Shown one piece after another: positions 7,951-16,677 of a stretch of 64,000 bases of DNA. Below the pieces are notes generated by a model, which saw only the letters and a program-made list of their open reading frames with translations, made no database searches and was not told the DNA's origin. Both the position numbers and the translations under genes were made by a program. Within the stretch, counting starts at the first letter, position 1. Each line of letters opens with the position of its first letter. This DNA is from Mycobacterium sp. ELW1 (GTDB lineage Bacteria; Actinomycetota; Actinomycetes; Mycobacteriales; Mycobacteriaceae). The stretch is taken from the NCBI RefSeq assembly GCF_008329905.1, contig NZ_CP032155.1, positions 4,402,001-4,466,000 of the forward strand. The letters are read 5' to 3'.

Positions 7951-9333
7951 ATGACGAACACTCTTCCCCCGAAATCCGCCAGTGCACGGGCCCGCGACAG
8001 CGCGGTCGGGCAGTACAAGCACAAGCGCTCCCTCACCGACATCGGGCTGGCGCTTGTCACCCCGCTGATGGGGCAGGACTTCCTGGACCGCTACCACCTG
8101 CGCGACCCGCTGAACCGCGGCCTGAAGTACGGGGTCAAGCAGGCGTTCTCCACCGCAGGCGCGGCCACCCGGCAGTTCAAGAAGGTTCAGGGCATCGGCA
8201 AGGCGCCGGCCCGGCTGCGACCCAGCGGCGCAGACTATTTCGACCTCACCCCCGACGACGACCAGAAGATGATCGTCGCGACGGTCGACGAGTTCGCCGA
8301 GGAGATTCTGCGTCCGGCCGCTCATGACGCCGACGACGCCGCGACCTATCCCGCCGATCTGATCGCCAAGGCCGCCGAGCTCGGCATCACGGCCATCAAC
8401 ATCCCCGAAGACTTCGACGGCATCGCCGAGCAGCGCACCACCGTCACCAATGCCTTGGTGGCCGAGGCACTCGCCTACGGCGACATGGGCCTTGCGCTGC
8501 CGATCCTGGCGCCCGGCGGTGTCGCCTCGGCACTGACCCATTGGGGCAGCGCCGACCAGCAGGCCACATATCTGGCCGAGTTCGCGGGCGAGAACGTGCC
8601 GCAGGCGTGCGTGGCGATCGCCGAACCGCATGCACTGTTCGACCCGACTGCTCTGAAGACGACCGCGGTGCGCACCCCGAGCGGCTACCGCCTCGACGGC
8701 GTGAAATCGCTGGTTCCCGCCGCCGCGGACGCCGAATTGTTCATCGTGGCAGCGCAACTCGACGGCAAGCCGGCGTTGTTCATCGTCGAAGCCTCCGCCG
8801 CCGGCTTGACCGTCACCGCCGACCCCAGCATGGGGATCCGGGCCGCGGCGTTGGGCCGGGTGGCATTGGACAAGGTGTCGGTACCGCTGTCGGCCCGCCT
8901 CGGCGAGGACGGGGCCACCGACGCGGACTATTCCGAAGCAATTGCGTTGTCCCGCTTGGGCTGGGCCGCGCTCGCGGTCGGCACCTCGCACGCGGTGCTC
9001 GACTACGTGATCCCCTACGTCAAGGAGCGCGAGGCATTCGGCGAGCCGATCGCCCGCCGCCAGGCCGTTGCGTTCATGTGCGCCAACATCGCCATCGAAC
9101 TCGATGGCCTGCGGTTGATCACCTGGCGCGGCGCCGCCCGCGCAGAGCGTGGCCTGCCGTTCGCCCGCGAGGCCGCGCTGGCCAAGAAGCTGGGCACCGA
9201 CAAAGGCATGCAGATCGGCCTGGACGGAGTGCAGCTACTCGGTGGCCACGGCTTCACCAAGGAGCACCCGGTGGAGCGCTGGTACCGCGATCTGCGGGCC
9301 ATCGGCGTCGCCGAGGGTGTCGTTGTTCTCTGA
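7951..9333 (+). CDS. fadE24: Acyl-CoA dehydrogenase FadE24
   Basis: 460-aa FAD-dependent acyl-CoA dehydrogenase, longer at the N-terminus than the usual 380-400 aa. An N-terminal extension of about 90 residues precedes the standard helical domain (DLTPDDDQKMIVATVDEF). The C-terminal motif LLGGHGFTKEHPVERWYRD is typical of the family. It forms a pair with fadE23 44 bp downstream, the arrangement known from M. tuberculosis (Rv3139-Rv3140). It likely acts in beta-oxidation of an unusual acyl-CoA, possibly as a heteromer with FadE23. Confidence 0.92.
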   Translation: MTNTLPPKSASARARDSAVGQYKHKRSLTDIGLALVTPLMGQDFLDRYHLRDPLNRGLKYGVKQAFSTAGAATRQFKKVQGIGKAPARLRPSGADYFDLTPDDDQKMIVATVDEFAEEILRPAAHDADDAATYPADLIAKAAELGITAINIPEDFDGIAEQRTTVTNALVAEALAYGDMGLALPILAPGGVASALTHWGSADQQATYLAEFAGENVPQACVAIAEPHALFDPTALKTTAVRTPSGYRLDGVKSLVPAAADAELFIVAAQLDGKPALFIVEASAAGLTVTADPSMGIRAAALGRVALDKVSVPLSARLGEDGATDADYSEAIALSRLGWAALAVGTSHAVLDYVIPYVKEREAFGEPIARRQAVAFMCANIAIELDGLRLITWRGAARAERGLPFAREAALAKKLGTDKGMQIGLDGVQLLGGHGFTKEHPVERWYRDLRAIGVAEGVVVL

Positions 9334-9377
9334 GGTCTCTGTAACCGCCGACCGGCTAACGAACGGAAAAGACTGAC

Positions 9378-10592
9378 ATGGCAATCAATCTCGAACTGCC
9401 GCGCAAGCTGGAAGCCGTCATCGAGAAGGCACACCAGGGCGCCGCGGAGATGTTGCGGCCGATCTCACGGAAGTACGACGTCGCCGAACACGCCTACCCT
9501 GTCGAATTGGACACGCTGGCAACGTTGTTCGAGGGAATCTCGGAAGCCAACACGATCTCGTTCGCCGGCACGGAGGCATTCCGCGACAGCGACGACGGCC
9601 CGAAGGGAAACATCAACGGCGGCAACATGTCCGCGTTGCTCAATGCCCTGGAGATCTCCTGGGGTGACATCGCGCTGCTGCTGTCCGTACCCCGCCAGGG
9701 TCTCGGTAACGCCGCGATCTCCGGCGTGGCCACCGACGAGCAGTTGGAGCGGCTGGGCAAGAACGTCTGGGCTGCCATGGCGATCACCGAACCGTCATTC
9801 GGCTCGGATTCGGCGGCGGTGTCGACGACGGCGGTGCTCGACGGCGACGAATACGTGATCAACGGCGAGAAGATCTACGTCACCGCCGGTTCCCGGGCCA
9901 CCCATATCGTGGTGTGGGCGACGCTGGACAAGTCCAAGGGCCGGGCGGCGATCAAGTCGTTCATCGTGCCGCGCGAGCACCCCGGGGTCACCGTCGAGCG
10001 TCTCGAGCACAAGCTCGGCATCAAGGCCTCCGATACCGCGGCCATCCGGTTCGAGAACGCCCGAATCCCCAAGGAGAACCTGCTGGGGAGCCCGGAGATC
10101 GAGGTGGAGAAGGGCTTTGCCGGGGTCATGGAGACCTTCGACAACACCCGGCCGATCGTGGCCGCGATGGCGGTCGGAGTGGCCCGTGCCGCCCTGGAGG
10201 AACTGCGCACGATCCTGACCGAGGCCGGCGTGGAGATCTCCTACGACAAGCCCGCCCACGTCCAGAGTGCGGCCGCCGCGGAATTCCTTCGGATGGAAGC
10301 CGACTGGGAGGCCGGCTACCTGTTGACCGTGCGCTCGGCGTGGCAGGCCGACAATGCGATCCCGAATTCCAAGGAAGCCTCCATGGGCAAGGCCAAGGCC
10401 GCCCGCGTCGCCAGCGACATCACTCTCAAGGCAGTCGAATTGGCCGGAACCGCAGGCTATTCCGAGCAGACGCTGTTGGAGAAGTGGGCTCGCGACTCGA
10501 AGATCCTGGACATCTTCGAAGGCACGCAGCAGATCCAGCAGCTGGTGGTCGCCCGCCGCCTGCTCGGGCTGTCCTCGACCGAACTCAAGTAG
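9378..10592 (+). CDS. fadE23: Acyl-CoA dehydrogenase FadE23
   Basis: 404-aa acyl-CoA dehydrogenase. It contains the flavin/substrate motif MAITEPSFGSDSAAVSTTA, the middle beta domain and a C-terminal stretch ELAGTAGYSEQTLLEKWARDSKILDIFEGTQQIQ, where the catalytic Glu region (FEGTQQI) is visible. It follows fadE24 in the same operon. Its stop abuts the stop of the convergent aldo/keto reductase with no gap. Mycobacterial FadE enzymes often work as alpha2beta2 complexes encoded by neighbouring genes, which would suit this pair; that is inference. Confidence 0.92.
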   Translation: MAINLELPRKLEAVIEKAHQGAAEMLRPISRKYDVAEHAYPVELDTLATLFEGISEANTISFAGTEAFRDSDDGPKGNINGGNMSALLNALEISWGDIALLLSVPRQGLGNAAISGVATDEQLERLGKNVWAAMAITEPSFGSDSAAVSTTAVLDGDEYVINGEKIYVTAGSRATHIVVWATLDKSKGRAAIKSFIVPREHPGVTVERLEHKLGIKASDTAAIRFENARIPKENLLGSPEIEVEKGFAGVMETFDNTRPIVAAMAVGVARAALEELRTILTEAGVEISYDKPAHVQSAAAAEFLRMEADWEAGYLLTVRSAWQADNAIPNSKEASMGKAKAARVASDITLKAVELAGTAGYSEQTLLEKWARDSKILDIFEGTQQIQQLVVARRLLGLSSTELK

Positions 10593-11443
10593 TCACGCGA
10601 CCGCGGTCAGCTCGCGCTGGGTCTGTTCGTCGAGTTCGATCCCGGCGACGGCGAGGTTCTGCTCCAGGTGGTCCAGCGAGGACGTCCCGGGGATGAGTAG
10701 CACGTTGTCGGCAACGCCCAGTGTCCATGCCAGTGCGATCTGCGCGGGCGTGTGACCCAGCCGTTCGGCCGCGCCGGTGATGAGGGGATGCGACAGCACC
10801 GGATTCACCTCGTGGAACGCCGAGCCGAGCGGGAAGAACGGGACGAACGCGATGCCGCGGGCCACACATTCGTCCAGCACGGGCTGCGAAGATCGGTCCA
10901 CCAGATTGAACGGATTCTGGACACACACGATGTCGGTGAGTTCCAGCGCGTGCAAAAGCTGCTCGTGCGTGACGTTGCTCAGTCCGACTCCGGCGATCAG
11001 GCCCTCGTCGCGGGCGGTGATCATCGCACCGAGCTGATCGGTGAACCGCGCATCGGGTTCTGACTCCATCACCCGCAGATTGACCGCGGCCAGCCGCTCG
11101 ACACCTAGGGTGGTCAGGTTCTCCTCGATCCCCGCGCGTAGCTCATGCGGCTGGTTGTAGGGCAACCAATCCCCTGGTCGTCCCGGCGTGCACCGACCTT
11201 GCTGACCAGGGCCAGGTTCTCGGGATACGGATGCAGCGCCTCGCGGATCAGTTCGTTCGCCACATCGGGCCCGTAGAACTGCGAGGTGTCGATGTGATCG
11301 ACGCCGGCGTCCACGGCGCGGCGCAACACGGCCAGTGCCTGCTCGCGATCCCGCGGCGGGCCGAATACGCCGGGCCCGGGCAGCTGCATGGCGCCGAATC
11401 CGACGCGGTGGACGTCATAGCCGGCCAACGCAAAACGTGTCAT
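10593..11443 (-). pseudogene. Aldo/keto reductase with one frameshift
   Basis: Two overlapping reading frames together make one aldo/keto reductase. The first part (from the ATG at 11443) covers HRVGFGAMQLPGPGVFG and DTSQFYGPDVANELIREAL and ends near KVGARRDDQG. The rest (GIEENLTTLGVERLAAVNLRVM to the TGA at 10593) is in another frame. Adding one base to the C4 run at 11171-11174 (G on the coding strand) restores a continuous protein of about 283 aa reading DDQGDWLPYNQP. It is either a recent single-base loss or a homopolymer sequencing error. The MarR gene is divergent from it. Confidence 0.8.
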
Positions 11444-11470
11444 GGGGATCCTCCAGTCGGAAAGAATAGA

Positions 11471-11496
11471 TTGAAGTCAAATTGTTTGATCTCAAA
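11471..11496. promoter_or_regulatory. Two tandem TTGANNTCAA palindromes between AKR and MarR
   Basis: TTGAAGTCAA at 11471-11480 and TTTGATCTCAAA at 11485-11496 (core 11486-11495) are spaced 15 bp apart, centre to centre. Together they form a duplicated palindromic site of the kind MarR dimers bind. They lie between the AKR start (11443) and the regulator start (about 11548). Confidence 0.7.
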
Positions 11497-11547
11497 CTAT
11501 CTTGCTGGCGCGTTACGCTTCCTGTCAACCCAGGGAGGTGAAGCCAC

Positions 11548-12000
11548 ATTCCACACTCAGCACACGGCGCCGAATCCCGTCAGCGCGCCGCCGCCCTCGC
11601 CGACGCCTTCGGCCGCGCCGGCAAGACATTGGTGCGCGCCCTCGACGAGCGGCTCGGTGACCACGGTGTGTCCACCCCACGATCAAAGGTGTTGTTCGAG
11701 GTGGATCGCTGCGGTCCGGTCCGGCTTACCGACCTGGCGCGCACCGTCGGCATCACTCAAGGCACCGCCTCCACCCTGACCGACGCGCTCGTCCGGGAAG
11801 GTCTGATCGAACGCTGCGCCGACGACTCCGATCGCCGGGTGACCCTGCTGAAGACCACACCCACCGGCCGGCAGCAGGCGCAAGCCTGGGCGAGCGCGTA
11901 CACCGCCGCTGCCGAGGAACTGTTCGGAATCCTCTCCGGCGAGGAGCAGCTGGCCCTCACCGAACTGCTGCAACGCCTTGCCGACTCGATCGACGGCTGA
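11548..12000 (+). CDS. MarR family transcriptional regulator, apparent ATT start
   Basis: About 150 aa with a winged-helix domain (LTDLARTVGITQGTASTLTDALVREGLIER, then DDSDRRVTLLKTTPTG, the wing). An in-frame TTG exists at 11629, but that would cut off an N-terminal helix (SRQRAAALADAFGRAG) that MarR proteins use for dimerising. Upstream in frame, the only codon at good distance (8 nt) from the strong GGGAGGT at 11533-11539 is ATT at 11548, before an in-frame TGA. The true start could therefore be a rare ATT, or a misread ATG. It probably controls itself and the aldo/keto reductase. Confidence 0.78.
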   Translation: MPHSAHGAESRQRAAALADAFGRAGKTLVRALDERLGDHGVSTPRSKVLFEVDRCGPVRLTDLARTVGITQGTASTLTDALVREGLIERCADDSDRRVTLLKTTPTGRQQAQAWASAYTAAAEELFGILSGEEQLALTELLQRLADSIDG

Positions 12001-12003
12001 ACC

Positions 12004-14286
12004 TCAGCCCGTCGCCCGGACCTGACAGGGCACCCCGTTGACAACCTGAGTGTTGCTGGGGACGTCGAGCAGATCAGGCGGGTTGAGCAGGTTGGAGTTC
12101 ACGCCGGGATGTTCGTTGGCGACGCCCAGTCGGCTGCCCGGCAGGCCATGTCCCCAGCCGTGCGGCAGGGACACCACCCCGGGCATCATGTCGTCGCTGA
12201 CCTCCACGGGCACAACCACTTTCCCTTCCGATGTGCTGATCTCGGCCAGCTCGCCGTCACCGATCCCGACGCGGCGGGCATCGTCGGGGTGCATCAGCAG
12301 CGTGCATCGGTCCCGCCCACGCATCAGCGCTGGCACATTGTGCAGCCACGAGTTGTTCGACCGCAGATGCCTGCGACTGGTGAGCAGCAGCGACTCCTCG
12401 GCGCGGTCTATCCGCGCCCGCAATCGGGGCACGTCATCGGCGAACAGGTCGTGCATCAGCTCGATGGCCCCCGACGGCGTGGTGACGGCTGAGTCCAGCC
12501 GGCCGTCCTGCAGTTCGCCCAGCCGCAGGCCGTCGGGGTGCGTGCGCACCTCGTCGAGGGTCAGGCCGTCGGGATTGGCGCCCAGACCGTCACCCCAGGG
12601 ACCGAGTCGGATGTAGAGATCGTATATACGCTCGGGCCCTTGACCTTTCAGAATGCTCATCACCTCGGCCGGATCGCGTCCGCTCAGCGGAGTGCCCGGC
12701 TGAGTGCACATGGTGGCGACCAGACCACCGGTGTAGAGGTCGTCCATCGCCGGGACGTCGACGTCGGCCATCGGGGTGCCCAGCAGTGCGCCCGAAAGAC
12801 GTAGCAGCACTTCCCATTCCATTGGCCGAGAAGGATCCGGCGCAAACAGCGGCTCCGACCACTTCAGGCAGGAGGCGACGGCGTAGATCCAGTACAGATC
12901 GTCGGCGTGCGGACGCTCCAGCGGCGAGAGCCCAGGGAAGATGACGTGGGCATGCCTGGTGGTCTCGTTGAGCCAGTTGTCCACGCAGATAAGGGCATCC
13001 AGGGACGCCAGCGCCTCGTCGAGCCGCCCGGCCGCCGGCGCAGAGATCGCCGGGTTGCCCGCGACCGAGATCATGGCGCGAATGCGCCCGTCGCCCGGGG
13101 TGAGGATCTCCTCGGCCAGGCAGCTCACCGGGAATTGGCCGAGCACCTCCCCGACCCCGCGCACACGCGACGCGAAGCGGCCGAACTCCCAGCGCGGGCC
13201 CGGCTGATCGGGTGGCTTCATGAACATCGGCGAGTACACCGCCGGGGTCGGGAACACCGCTCCCCCGCGCCGGTCGACCGCACCGAGCGCGGTGTTCAGC
13301 ACGAACACCAGCCAGGTGGACAAGGTGCCGAATTCCTGGGTACAGGCCCCGATGCGGCTGTACAGCACGGGATTCGACGCCGATGCCAGATCGTGTGCGA
13401 GCTCGCGGATCGTCTCGGCCGGGATTCCGCTCGGCCCTTCAACGGCTTCCGGGGTGAACGGGTCGGCCAGGGCGATCACCTCGTCGAGCCCCTGGACCCG
13501 GCCGTCGAGATGCGGATGGGCACGCAGCAATCCGTCGGCAGCCAGCGTCCGCAGAACCGCGAAGAGCACCAGGGCGTCGGTGCCAGGACGGATCGGCACC
13601 CAGTCGGTGGCGCGCTGCGCGGTCTCGGTGCGGCGAGGGTCGATGACCACCACCCGACCGCCGCGGTTGCGGATGCCGGTCAGATGACCGACGACGTCGG
13701 GCGCCGAGAGCATCGATCCCTGCGAGGCCGCGGGATTGGCGCCGATGACCACGAGGTGGTCGGTGCGGGCCAGGTCCGGGATCGGTGCGTTCCACATCCC
13801 GCCGAAGAGCAGGGTGCCGACGACGTTCAGCGGCCACTGGTCGACCGTGCCCGGCGAGTAGTACGCGCCCATCCCGGCCGCCGCGCCCATCCCGACCAGG
13901 GCGCCGATGTACGAACTCAAACCCAGGTTGTGCGCGACCGGATTGCCGACATACACCGTGACCGCCCGCGCGCCGTCGCTCTCCAGCACCGGACGAAGCA
14001 CCCGCTCGGCTTCGGCGAACGCCTCGTTCCAGGAGACGGCGACGTGAGTTCCGTTCGGCTGCTTGACCATCGGCGACCGCAGCCGGTCCGGATCGTCGTG
14101 CAACTGCCCGAGGACCGTGCCCTTGGGGCAGATGTGCCCTGCCGACCACACGTCGTCGGGGTTGCCGCGGATGTCGGTGACCCGGTCCTCGTCGACCGTG
14201 ACTCGCAACCCGCACATGGCCTCGCAGAGCGGGCACGTCACCCGGTGGACAACGCTGCCGGCCTGACCCGACTTGTGTCTGGACAC
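12004..14286 (-). CDS. Molybdopterin-dependent oxidoreductase (formate dehydrogenase/nitrate reductase superfamily)
   Basis: 760-aa enzyme of the Mo-bisMGD family. The N-terminus carries a [4Fe-4S] motif: C18, C21, C25 (CPLCEAMCG) and C53 (HICPKG). Then come the molybdopterin-binding domains and a C-terminal MGD-binding beta-barrel (LLMHPDDARRVGIGDGE, VSLPHGWGHG, NEHPGVNSN). It has no twin-arginine signal, so it is cytoplasmic. No partner subunits lie next to it. The reaction cannot be fixed; similar standalone mycobacterial proteins are usually just called molybdopterin oxidoreductase. Confidence 0.85.
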   Translation of the reverse strand: MSRHKSGQAGSVVHRVTCPLCEAMCGLRVTVDEDRVTDIRGNPDDVWSAGHICPKGTVLGQLHDDPDRLRSPMVKQPNGTHVAVSWNEAFAEAERVLRPVLESDGARAVTVYVGNPVAHNLGLSSYIGALVGMGAAAGMGAYYSPGTVDQWPLNVVGTLLFGGMWNAPIPDLARTDHLVVIGANPAASQGSMLSAPDVVGHLTGIRNRGGRVVVIDPRRTETAQRATDWVPIRPGTDALVLFAVLRTLAADGLLRAHPHLDGRVQGLDEVIALADPFTPEAVEGPSGIPAETIRELAHDLASASNPVLYSRIGACTQEFGTLSTWLVFVLNTALGAVDRRGGAVFPTPAVYSPMFMKPPDQPGPRWEFGRFASRVRGVGEVLGQFPVSCLAEEILTPGDGRIRAMISVAGNPAISAPAAGRLDEALASLDALICVDNWLNETTRHAHVIFPGLSPLERPHADDLYWIYAVASCLKWSEPLFAPDPSRPMEWEVLLRLSGALLGTPMADVDVPAMDDLYTGGLVATMCTQPGTPLSGRDPAEVMSILKGQGPERIYDLYIRLGPWGDGLGANPDGLTLDEVRTHPDGLRLGELQDGRLDSAVTTPSGAIELMHDLFADDVPRLRARIDRAEESLLLTSRRHLRSNNSWLHNVPALMRGRDRCTLLMHPDDARRVGIGDGELAEISTSEGKVVVPVEVSDDMMPGVVSLPHGWGHGLPGSRLGVANEHPGVNSNLLNPPDLLDVPSNTQVVNGVPCQVRATG

Positions 14287-14325
14287 CTGTCCATGTTAGG
14301 CCGCCGTGTCAGCCCGGCACAATGG

Positions 14326-15012
14326 TCAGGGCTGTCCCCGACCGGCACGCCAGTCGCCGATCGCCGACAGTCGCCGCCGCTGCTGGGCGGCGGCGCGGGC
14401 GTCCAGGGCGCGGTCGCGCTCCTCGAGGCGGCCGATCACCCGCTCTCGATGCTCGACGGGATTGGCGTCGTCGTACTTGAACTTGGCCTCGACTCGCTCG
14501 ACCGCGAGTCGCACGCCGCGGATGCCGGGCAGCATCCGGCCGTACGGGTCCTGAGCTTCGGCCACCTCGGCATGGCGGCCTTCGGGCTGAAAGTCGGCAA
14601 GCTGAGACCGGAGGATCTCGACCTTGCCGTGCGGATCATCGATGATCGTTGGGCGACAGACGAATTGGACGGATGCGTAGTAGCTGGTCGGCACTCCGTC
14701 CTCGTCGGGACCGCCGGCCTTCGCACGCCAGTAAGTCGGGATGTAGGCGTAGTCGCCGATCACCGCGACTCGCACCTCGGCGGCTGCTTCCAGATGTGGC
14801 CAGACCGGATTGGGCCGCGCCAGGTGGATCAGCAGCTCCGCACCGGCCACCGTGAAATGGGTGGGCACCAGCACGGGGGCCTGCGCGGGGTCGACGTTGT
14901 TGACCGCGAGGACTCCGAATCGGTCGGTCGACGCCAACCAGTCCCGCCATTCGGCGTCGTCCAGCGCGGCATCCCAGGGATGGATCAGCATGTCCACCAT
15001 TGCATCAGGCAA
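14326..15012 (-). CDS. PaiB-like FMN-binding protein
   Basis: 228 aa. Recognisable PaiB-type segments are LASTDRFGVLAVNNVDPAQAPVLVPTHFTV, IPTYWRAKAG and VPTSYYASVQFVCRPTIIDD, which form an FMN-binding split barrel. PaiB was named a negative regulator in Bacillus, but many homologues are likely flavin-dependent enzymes. Internal starts at 15000 and 14991 (MLIHPWDAAL) are possible and would remove 4-7 residues. It lies between a molybdoenzyme and a P450 on the same strand without a clear operon link to either. Confidence 0.75.
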   Translation of the reverse strand: MPDAMVDMLIHPWDAALDDAEWRDWLASTDRFGVLAVNNVDPAQAPVLVPTHFTVAGAELLIHLARPNPVWPHLEAAAEVRVAVIGDYAYIPTYWRAKAGGPDEDGVPTSYYASVQFVCRPTIIDDPHGKVEILRSQLADFQPEGRHAEVAEAQDPYGRMLPGIRGVRLAVERVEAKFKYDDANPVEHRERVIGRLEERDRALDARAAAQQRRRLSAIGDWRAGRGQP

Positions 15013-15047
15013 GGCAAGAGATTTACAGCTGGACGGGTTCCCCGCCT

Positions 15048-16328
15048 TCAGTCGACGGGCGCGAAGGTGAGATGCAGCTCGCTCAGGCCGCGCAGCAGAA
15101 ATGTCGGCTCGTACCGGTATCGACGGGCGCCGGCGGGTCCGTGCTGGGTCTCGTCGATGGCGATGTCGGTCATGCGGTCCAGCAACCGGTTCAGCGTGAC
15201 CTTCGCTTCAACACGGGCGAGCGGCGCGCCGGCACAGGTGTGGATGCCGCGGCCGAACGTGATGTGTTCGCGGATATTCCGGCGATCTAGGTGGAACTCG
15301 TCAGGTTGGGAGAACTTGCGCGGGTCACGGTTGGCCGCACCCAGGCAGAGCATCAGCACGGTGCCTGCCTTGATCTCGACGCCGCCGAGAGTGGTGGTCT
15401 TGCGGGCCAGCCGGAAGTCGACCTTGGTGGGGCTTTCGATGCGCAGCGACTCCTCGATGAAGTTGCCGATCAGGCTGCGGTCGGCGCGCAGCTTGTCCTG
15501 GAGGTCCGGACGCTCGGCCAGCACCCGGGTCGAGGCGCTGAGCAGTTTGACGACGGTCTCCTGGCCGGCGGCGAACAGAAATGTCGCCGCCCGTACCACG
15601 TCGACGACGTCGGGCGTCGTACCGTCCGGGTACGTCGCTGCGGCAAGGGAATTCAGTACGTCCTCGCGGGGATGCTGTCGCCGGTCGTTGATGTAGCCGG
15701 TGAACTTGCCGTCAAGCCACTCCAGCGGGTTGACCGCGACAGGTGTGTGATCCAATGCGCCGACGGCACTTCCGGGTTCCTTGCCGGCGCCGAGGCTCGC
15801 CCGGAACTCCGCCCGGTCATCCTCCGGCACACCCAGCAGGTCGGCGATCACCAGCGTCGCGAACGGCTTACCGTACTCGGTGAGCAGCTCACACCTGCCG
15901 TTGCCGATGAACTCGTCGAGCTGGCGATCGGCCAACTCCCACATGAAGTCCTCGTTCTCTTTCAGTCGCGCGGGGGTCAGCAGGCGGCTCAGCAGCGAGC
16001 GGGCGCGCGTGTGCGCCGGAGGATCCATCACCACCATCATTTCGTTGATGGGGAACAGATGTCGGTGCGCTTCGATCTGTTCGGAGATGTCGTCTCCCTC
16101 AGGCTCGAATGGCAACGGCGGGAACGGACCGCCGATGGCGTTGACCGCCGAGAATGTCTCATAGTCTTTGAAGGCCGCGACTGCCTCGTCGTAGCCGGTC
16201 ACGGCCACGACTCCATAATTCGGCTCGCGAAACACCGGGTTCTGCGCACGCAGGTAATCCAAGTACTCGTAGGGATCCTGGGCGATGTCCTGGTCGGAGA
16301 AGTAGTCCGCTGTCGCGAAATCGGTCAT
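15048..16328 (-). CDS. Cytochrome P450
   Basis: 426-aa soluble bacterial P450. The I-helix motif AGQET is at 244-248, the ExxR pair is E283/R286, and the heme signature FGRGIHTCAGAPLAR carries the heme-ligating C375. The ATG at 16328 overlaps the TGA of the upstream ferredoxin gene (ATGA), so the two are translationally coupled. Expression is probably controlled by the palindrome at 16556-16575 and the divergent TetR. Neighbouring SDRs suggest hydroxylation followed by alcohol oxidation of a hydrophobic substrate; the substrate is unknown. Confidence 0.93.
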   Translation of the reverse strand: MTDFATADYFSDQDIAQDPYEYLDYLRAQNPVFREPNYGVVAVTGYDEAVAAFKDYETFSAVNAIGGPFPPLPFEPEGDDISEQIEAHRHLFPINEMMVVMDPPAHTRARSLLSRLLTPARLKENEDFMWELADRQLDEFIGNGRCELLTEYGKPFATLVIADLLGVPEDDRAEFRASLGAGKEPGSAVGALDHTPVAVNPLEWLDGKFTGYINDRRQHPREDVLNSLAAATYPDGTTPDVVDVVRAATFLFAAGQETVVKLLSASTRVLAERPDLQDKLRADRSLIGNFIEESLRIESPTKVDFRLARKTTTLGGVEIKAGTVLMLCLGAANRDPRKFSQPDEFHLDRRNIREHITFGRGIHTCAGAPLARVEAKVTLNRLLDRMTDIAIDETQHGPAGARRYRYEPTFLLRGLSELHLTFAPVD

Positions 16329-16512
16329 TTTTGGCGGCCTTTCATGATGCTGATGGCTTGGCGGGGGCAGGCCGCCACCGCGGCCTCGACCCGCTCGCGG
16401 GCGCCATCCGGGGGGTTTCGACGCACGTGGCCAGGTCGTCGGATTCGACGTCGAAGACATCCGCAGCCAGCTCGACACACAGCGCATGGCCTTCGCACAG
16501 GTCCCGGTCCAC
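16325..16512 (-). pseudogene. [3Fe-4S] ferredoxin with a one-base frameshift
   Basis: Ferredoxin partner of the P450. The first part reads VDRDLCEGHALCVELAADVF (Cys-x5-Cys cluster motif) through LATCVETP. The C-terminal part, GARERVEAAVAACPRQAISI, holds the last cluster cysteine and is in the next frame. A G6 run at 16410-16415 (C6 on the coding strand) would have to be seven bases to join them as ETPPDGARERV. The start is uncertain: GTG at 16512 is the only nearby in-frame candidate, and homologues start a few residues earlier. If real, the lesion would cut electron supply to the P450. Confidence 0.72.
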
Positions 16513-16555
16513 CCGTACGCGCCAGTGAACAGCGGCCAGCGAGCACCCCTTCCAT

Positions 16556-16575
16556 ATTTGATCGATCGATCAAAT
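16556..16575. promoter_or_regulatory. 20-bp palindromic operator upstream of ferredoxin-P450 and TetR
   Basis: ATTTGATCGATCGATCAAAT is a perfect palindrome between the ferredoxin and the divergent TetR gene. Its 16-bp core TTGATCGATCGATCAA recurs exactly at 18177-18192 upstream of an SDR gene. Both sites are placed where a repressor would block transcription. Confidence 0.85.
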
Positions 16576-16677
16576 TCCGCATTGGGTCATGCTTACCACG
16601 CCCGGAAATCGGGGGTCAAGAGCCGCGCCGAATGGCCTGCTGGCCAAGCGAGTAACTCTCCTGAGAAGATGACCGCT

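Noticed and set aside
14326..15012. PaiB-like protein as a transcriptional repressor
   Set aside because: There is no DNA-binding domain; the family name is historical and the sequence suggests an FMN-binding barrel.
12907..15696. A 929-codon open frame on the plus strand
   Set aside because: It is antisense to the molybdopterin oxidoreductase, PaiB-like and P450 genes, all of which have clear family motifs. Its composition is that of a shadow frame.
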